From assembly GCF_001553935.1 (NCBI RefSeq), contig NZ_CP014232.1, forward strand, positions 992,001-1,056,000: DNA of 64,000 nucleotides, written 5' to 3'. The position numbers and the translations under genes were made by a program. This DNA is from Actinomyces oris (GTDB taxonomy: Bacteria > Actinomycetota > Actinomycetes > Actinomycetales > Actinomycetaceae). Under the pieces are notes generated by a model. It was not told where the DNA came from and ran no database searches. It saw only the letters and a list, made by a program, of their open reading frames with translations. Positions within the stretch are counted from its first letter, which is position 1, and every line of letters begins with the position of its first letter. Below are positions 60,823 to 64,000 of the stretch, piece after piece.

Positions 60823-61595
60823 TCAGGCCACCTCCCCACGCCGCTCGGGCAGGAGGGCCGCGAGCGCGGGCAGGCCGTCGCGGCGGCCCTCGTAGCGGCC
60901 CGAGCAGGTCTCGCAGCGGTCCACGGCCACGGTCGGCGAGCAGGTGGTGATGCCGGAGACGAGGTCGATGGTCCACACCCGGCCGCCGATCGGGGCGACG
61001 TCGTCGGAGTCTGTCGTGGCCGGGTCCTGGGGGCCGGGGGCGTCGAGGGTCTGCAGGGCCAGGGAGATGAGGCCGGCGCCCAGGAGCACATGGTGGTGGG
61101 CGTAGGCCTGCTCCAGCGGGCCGTGTTCGGAGGCGACCTCGGGGGCAGGGGGCGGTAGCCATGCTGGCGGCGACGCCGGTCGTAGCAGCGGTAGCAGGCG
61201 CTGCGGCCGGGGACCACGAGCGGCCCGCAGCGCAGCTCGGTGGGGAAGAGCTCCAGGCCCAGGGAGGGCATCCCCCGGGTGAAGGACAGGGTGTCGAGGT
61301 CCTCGCGCAGGCCGGTCTGGTCGGGGTCGGCGATGAGGACCGCGCGGTCGGCGTAGGGGATGTAGGCGCTGACCAGCCCCTGGTCGACCGGGATGACGAC
61401 GTCGCCGGGCCCGGCCAGGCGCGTGGCGACGGCGCGCGCGAACCCGCCCTGGGGCAGGTAGGCCGTCACCGGCCCCGTGGGGGCCTGCGGCGCCGGGTGC
61501 TGTGCCGGCAGTGCGGCCGGTGCGGGCGGCGTCGTGCTCATGTCGGGTCGGGGCTCCTGGGTGTCGGTCAGTGAGGTGGACGGGTATGCGGACAT
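60823..61595 (-). pseudogene. F/cyclodehydratase-partner gene with a frameshift
   Basis: The first part (from 61595) reads as a TOMM E1/F-type protein: GPLVVPGRSACYRCYDRRRR and the CxxC zinc half-site. After GYRP the frame becomes Pro/Arg nonsense, while the +1 frame continues correctly: PAPEVASEHGPLEQAYAHHH, LLGAGLISLALQTLDAPG, and the second zinc half-site RCETCSG, ending at 60823. One more C in the C5 run near 61146 (minus strand CGCCCCCTG) restores a protein of about 257 residues. Both sequencing error and genuine inactivation are possible. It starts 5 bases after the YcaO stop. Confidence 0.78.
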
Positions 61596-61600
61596 CGGGC

Positions 61601-63001
61601 TCAGGCGAAGGGCTGGCGGACGGGGTTGATCCCCGCCTCGTCGTGGACGGTCAGGCCCATGGCTCGGGGCGCCTGATAGAGGCGGGGCGTGGCCAGGTAG
61701 CGGGCGCGGTGGCTGAAGGACAGGGGCATGGCCTCGGGGATGAGGGCCTTGATGACATGCATGCCGACCTGGCGGGCCTCGTCGGTGGTGATGTCGACGA
61801 CGATGGCCTCGGCGCCGGCCCGCTCCAGGTTGGTGACGACCTGCTCGAGCGGGTCGGGGCCGGCACTGCCGCCGGCGCCGTCGGGGCTGTCACCGCTGCC
61901 AGCGCCGGGCCTGGACTCCGGGAGGGTGCCGATGTCATCGAGGGCGTGGACGGGCCGCTCCCCCTCCAGGAGGAAGTCGAAGACGTGGCGCATGGACAGC
62001 TCGGCGTCGGCCAGGGCGCCACCAACCACGGTGAGGTCCTGCCCCTTGATCTCCTGGGCGCGCGGGCCACGGGCGTGGCTGCGCAGGGCGATGCGCAGGG
62101 AGGCGAGCTCGCGGTAGATCTTGGCCAGCGCCCGCTGCGGGTCGATGTCGCAGGTGGCGGCCACCACCTGGGCCAGCTCGGGGTCGACCTGGGAGGTCTG
62201 GACGGCGTAGAGAGTGGGGACGCCGTAATCGGTGGTGGCGTCGAACAGGTGGGTCTCCAGCTCGGTGGAGGTGCCGACCCGGTGGTACTCGGCGACCTCC
62301 TCCCCCAGGGTGGTGGGGTCGACGGCGACCGCGGGCAGGCGTAGGCGCTGGAGCCAGGTCAGGGCGATGGAGTCGCGCTCGATGACCTCGAGCAGGCCAC
62401 CCAGGACCGCCTCGCGCAGGTCGGAGTGCGCGGCGGTGCCGGTGGAGATGGGGTTGACGAACTGCTCGGAGGGGGTGCGCACCGGGAAGTTGAGGTATGT
62501 CAGCACCGCTGGGACGAAGACCTCACGGCCTCGGGTCAGGGACCAGCCGCGCACCCATCGCAGGGGGACGCGGGGGTCGGAGGCGATGAGCCCGCAGTCG
62601 GGGTCGGCCAGCTCGGTGGCCGAGCACGCCGGCCAGCGCTCCGGTCCGATCGCGGCCTCGCCGAGACCGGCGGGGGTGTCCCACACCAGCTCCTCCTCCG
62701 TCCATGAGCAGCTGGAGTAGCGCTCCATCGTCTCCACAATCGCGATGTGTCTGGCGCGATCGGCGTCGATGGCCCCGCCGGCCCCGTCGAAGTTGCCCGC
62801 CTCGGCACGGTGATTCCAGGTGCGCTGTGACCTCAGCGCCTCAGAGGGATCACCCAGAAGACCGGTCCAGATCGCGAAGACCGGCTCTCCGGCCGCTTGG
62901 GGCAGCTCGGTGGAACGGGAAACCAGGCCGAAGGGAGACTCGAGTGACGCAGCACGAGCCAGTGATGGCGCGACGCCCTCAATGAGCGCAGAGCGATACA
63001 C
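61601..63001 (-). CDS. YcaO cyclodehydratase (azoline-forming)
   Basis: A 466-residue YcaO enzyme that uses ATP to turn Cys/Ser/Thr of a precursor into thiazolines or oxazolines. ATP-site regions are AGNFDGAGGAIDADRARHIA, ERYSSC, GTAAHSDLREAVLGGLLEVI and ERDSIALTW. The C-terminus GINPVRQPFA resembles the Pro-rich tail of active heterocyclases. GTG 63001 follows GGAGG with four bases between, preferred over the open frame to 63037. First gene of the biosynthetic operon, divergent from a response regulator. Confidence 0.92.
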   Translation of the reverse strand: MYRSALIEGVAPSLARAASLESPFGLVSRSTELPQAAGEPVFAIWTGLLGDPSEALRSQRTWNHRAEAGNFDGAGGAIDADRARHIAIVETMERYSSCSWTEEELVWDTPAGLGEAAIGPERWPACSATELADPDCGLIASDPRVPLRWVRGWSLTRGREVFVPAVLTYLNFPVRTPSEQFVNPISTGTAAHSDLREAVLGGLLEVIERDSIALTWLQRLRLPAVAVDPTTLGEEVAEYHRVGTSTELETHLFDATTDYGVPTLYAVQTSQVDPELAQVVAATCDIDPQRALAKIYRELASLRIALRSHARGPRAQEIKGQDLTVVGGALADAELSMRHVFDFLLEGERPVHALDDIGTLPESRPGAGSGDSPDGAGGSAGPDPLEQVVTNLERAGAEAIVVDITTDEARQVGMHVIKALIPEAMPLSFSHRARYLATPRLYQAPRAMGLTVHDEAGINPVRQPFA

Positions 63002-63265
63002 GGACCCTCCTTCCTGGGAACGACAGAGGAGGCACACTTGGGGAAGTGCCGTTGGACATGAGCCTGCCGGAATCCGACGGGGCCTCGCATCGCCCTTTGA
63101 TCTATTGCTTTCCTCGCCGTTTGGATGGCTCCCTCCACCTTTCGTCGGGGCGCGTCTGAGGGTGTTTACACGGCGATCATCTTTTTTCAGGTAGTTTGTT
63201 CACTGTTCCCAGCAGACCGCGCCCCCCACTGATCGCGGACTGCACACATCTGCCCAAGGAGACTC
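63002..63265. promoter_or_regulatory. Divergent promoter region of the RiPP operon and its regulator
   Basis: 264 bases between the YcaO start and the response-regulator start, comparatively A/T-rich around 63100-63210 (TTTTTTCAGGTAGTTTGTTC). No dyad stands out by eye. AAGGAG precedes the regulator ATG. Confidence 0.5.
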
Positions 63266-63991
63266 ATGTCTTCCCAGATTTCTCCCGATTGTGTCGGCCT
63301 GGCCCTGGTCGACGACGACGCGATGGCCCTGGCCCACCTGGAGTCCTATTTCTCCGACGTCGAGGACTTCACGATCCTCACCGCAACGCGCTCACCTCGC
63401 GCCGTCCTGCGATTTGTGCAGTCCCATCAGGTCGACGTCCTCATCACCGATGTCCACATGGAGCACATGGACGGCGTGGAGATGACCCGGGAGGTGCTCC
63501 GCCTCTCGCCGTCGACCCGGGTCATCCTGCTGACCACGGTGGACACCGACGAGGACCTCCTGCAGGGCCTAGGAGCCGGGGCCAGCGGCTTCCTGCTCAA
63601 GAGCGCACCGGCCGAGGAGATCATCGCGGCGGTGCGCACGGTCCACTCCGGGGCGAAGGTCGTGGCCCCGACGCCGACGACGCGCCTGATCGACTACGCC
63701 CTGGCCTCCGTGCGCGGCGCGGACGGCAGCGTCCACCTCTCTCAACGGGAGCGCGACGTGCTCCGCCTCCTGTGCGAGGGGGCCTCGAACCGCAAGATCG
63801 CCTCCCTGCTGGCCATCGCCGAGGCAACGGTCAAGTCCCACATCACCGGCCTGTTCCATAAGACGGGGACGGTCTCGCGCCTGGAGATCGTGGTGTGGGC
63901 CTTCAAACACGGCTACGCCTCCAACAGCCCCATCACCATCCCGGCCACCAGCGCCCCGAGCGGCTCGACCCCGGGCTCCGCCGCACCCTGA
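63266..63991 (+). CDS. NarL/LuxR-type response regulator
   Basis: A 241-residue regulator. The receiver domain (about 10-125) has LALVDDDAMAL, phospho-acceptor Asp62 in VDVLITDVHMEHMDG, Thr in ILLTTVD and Lys in SGFLLKSAPAEE. The LuxR HTH (about 155-215) reads LSQRERDVLRLLCEGASNRK then IAEATVKSHITGLFHKTG. The C-terminal 25 residues are Ser/Pro-rich. It is divergent from the RiPP operon and the obvious candidate to control it. No histidine kinase gene is in view. Confidence 0.92.
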   Translation: MSSQISPDCVGLALVDDDAMALAHLESYFSDVEDFTILTATRSPRAVLRFVQSHQVDVLITDVHMEHMDGVEMTREVLRLSPSTRVILLTTVDTDEDLLQGLGAGASGFLLKSAPAEEIIAAVRTVHSGAKVVAPTPTTRLIDYALASVRGADGSVHLSQRERDVLRLLCEGASNRKIASLLAIAEATVKSHITGLFHKTGTVSRLEIVVWAFKHGYASNSPITIPATSAPSGSTPGSAAP

Positions 63992-64000
63992 GGCGCGACC

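Noticed and set aside
58989..61595. A single 868-residue fusion protein
   Set aside because: Between about 61140 and 60830 the frame reads Pro/Arg/Thr nonsense while the +1 frame holds family sequence including a CETC zinc site and its own stop. The continuous frame results from the frameshift.

Overview
The window is high-G+C actinobacterial chromosome. Its gene content (methionine ABC operon, DUF5926, DUF5129 and DUF885 proteins, YwiC-like and AbiEi-like proteins, long-form PurB) and the many genes that start about six bases after a TANNNT-type -10 box, with no Shine-Dalgarno sequence, point to Actinomyces or a close relative, probably an oral species. The genus is inferred from gene content; no rRNA or tRNA gene was found.

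Layout. 1-1073: a PIN/HTH toxin-antitoxin pair cut by the left edge. 1242-3493: a MacB-like ABC exporter. 3985-6845: metNIQ behind a SAM-I riboswitch whose closing helix runs into the metN ribosome-binding site. 7060-22525: mostly single housekeeping or accessory genes (hydrolase, LMW-PTP, PheA, fructosamine kinase, a doubly frameshifted membrane protein, GT2, DUF885, a flavodoxin-fold oxidoreductase, an AlkD-like protein, DUF5926, a membrane-anchored lumenal-type protein). 22534-30975: six tandem same-strand paralogues of the DUF5129/TPM membrane family. 31314-44030: RidA, phosphoglucomutase, GNAT, AbiEi-like, YwiC-like, HisC, a small membrane protein, a WXG100-like/lipase pair, a methyltransferase and PepC. 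44270-48902: a siderophore-interacting protein, two paralogous small membrane proteins flanking an MNT-HepT toxin-antitoxin pair, and purB. 48883-52600: a repeat-rich island that starts at a duplicated purB 3' end and holds an AlbA-domain regulator and a small low-G+C membrane protein. 52625-63991: a RiPP gene cluster with its response regulator.

The RiPP cluster is the main discovery candidate. It encodes a YcaO cyclodehydratase, an F/ThiF-like partner (frameshifted), a ThiF-nitroreductase fusion, a second nitroreductase, a 67-residue precursor whose core is a nine-residue Ser/Cys/Ala/Pro repeat, an RRE-M50 membrane protease, a LanB-type glutamylating dehydratase and a SpaB_C/thiopeptide-type protein. 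Together they predict a peptide carrying both azoles and dehydroamino acids. Strong hairpins lie on both sides of the precursor gene.

The second theme is repeats. Seven loci carry a 137-bp imperfectly palindromic element, and a 58-bp relative is inserted in a reading frame with a possible 4-bp target duplication. Other families are iteron-like arrays on both sides of the 49-52.5 kb island, a 36-bp duplication of the purB end, a 52-bp repeat with an inverted partner, and a 109-bp palindrome.
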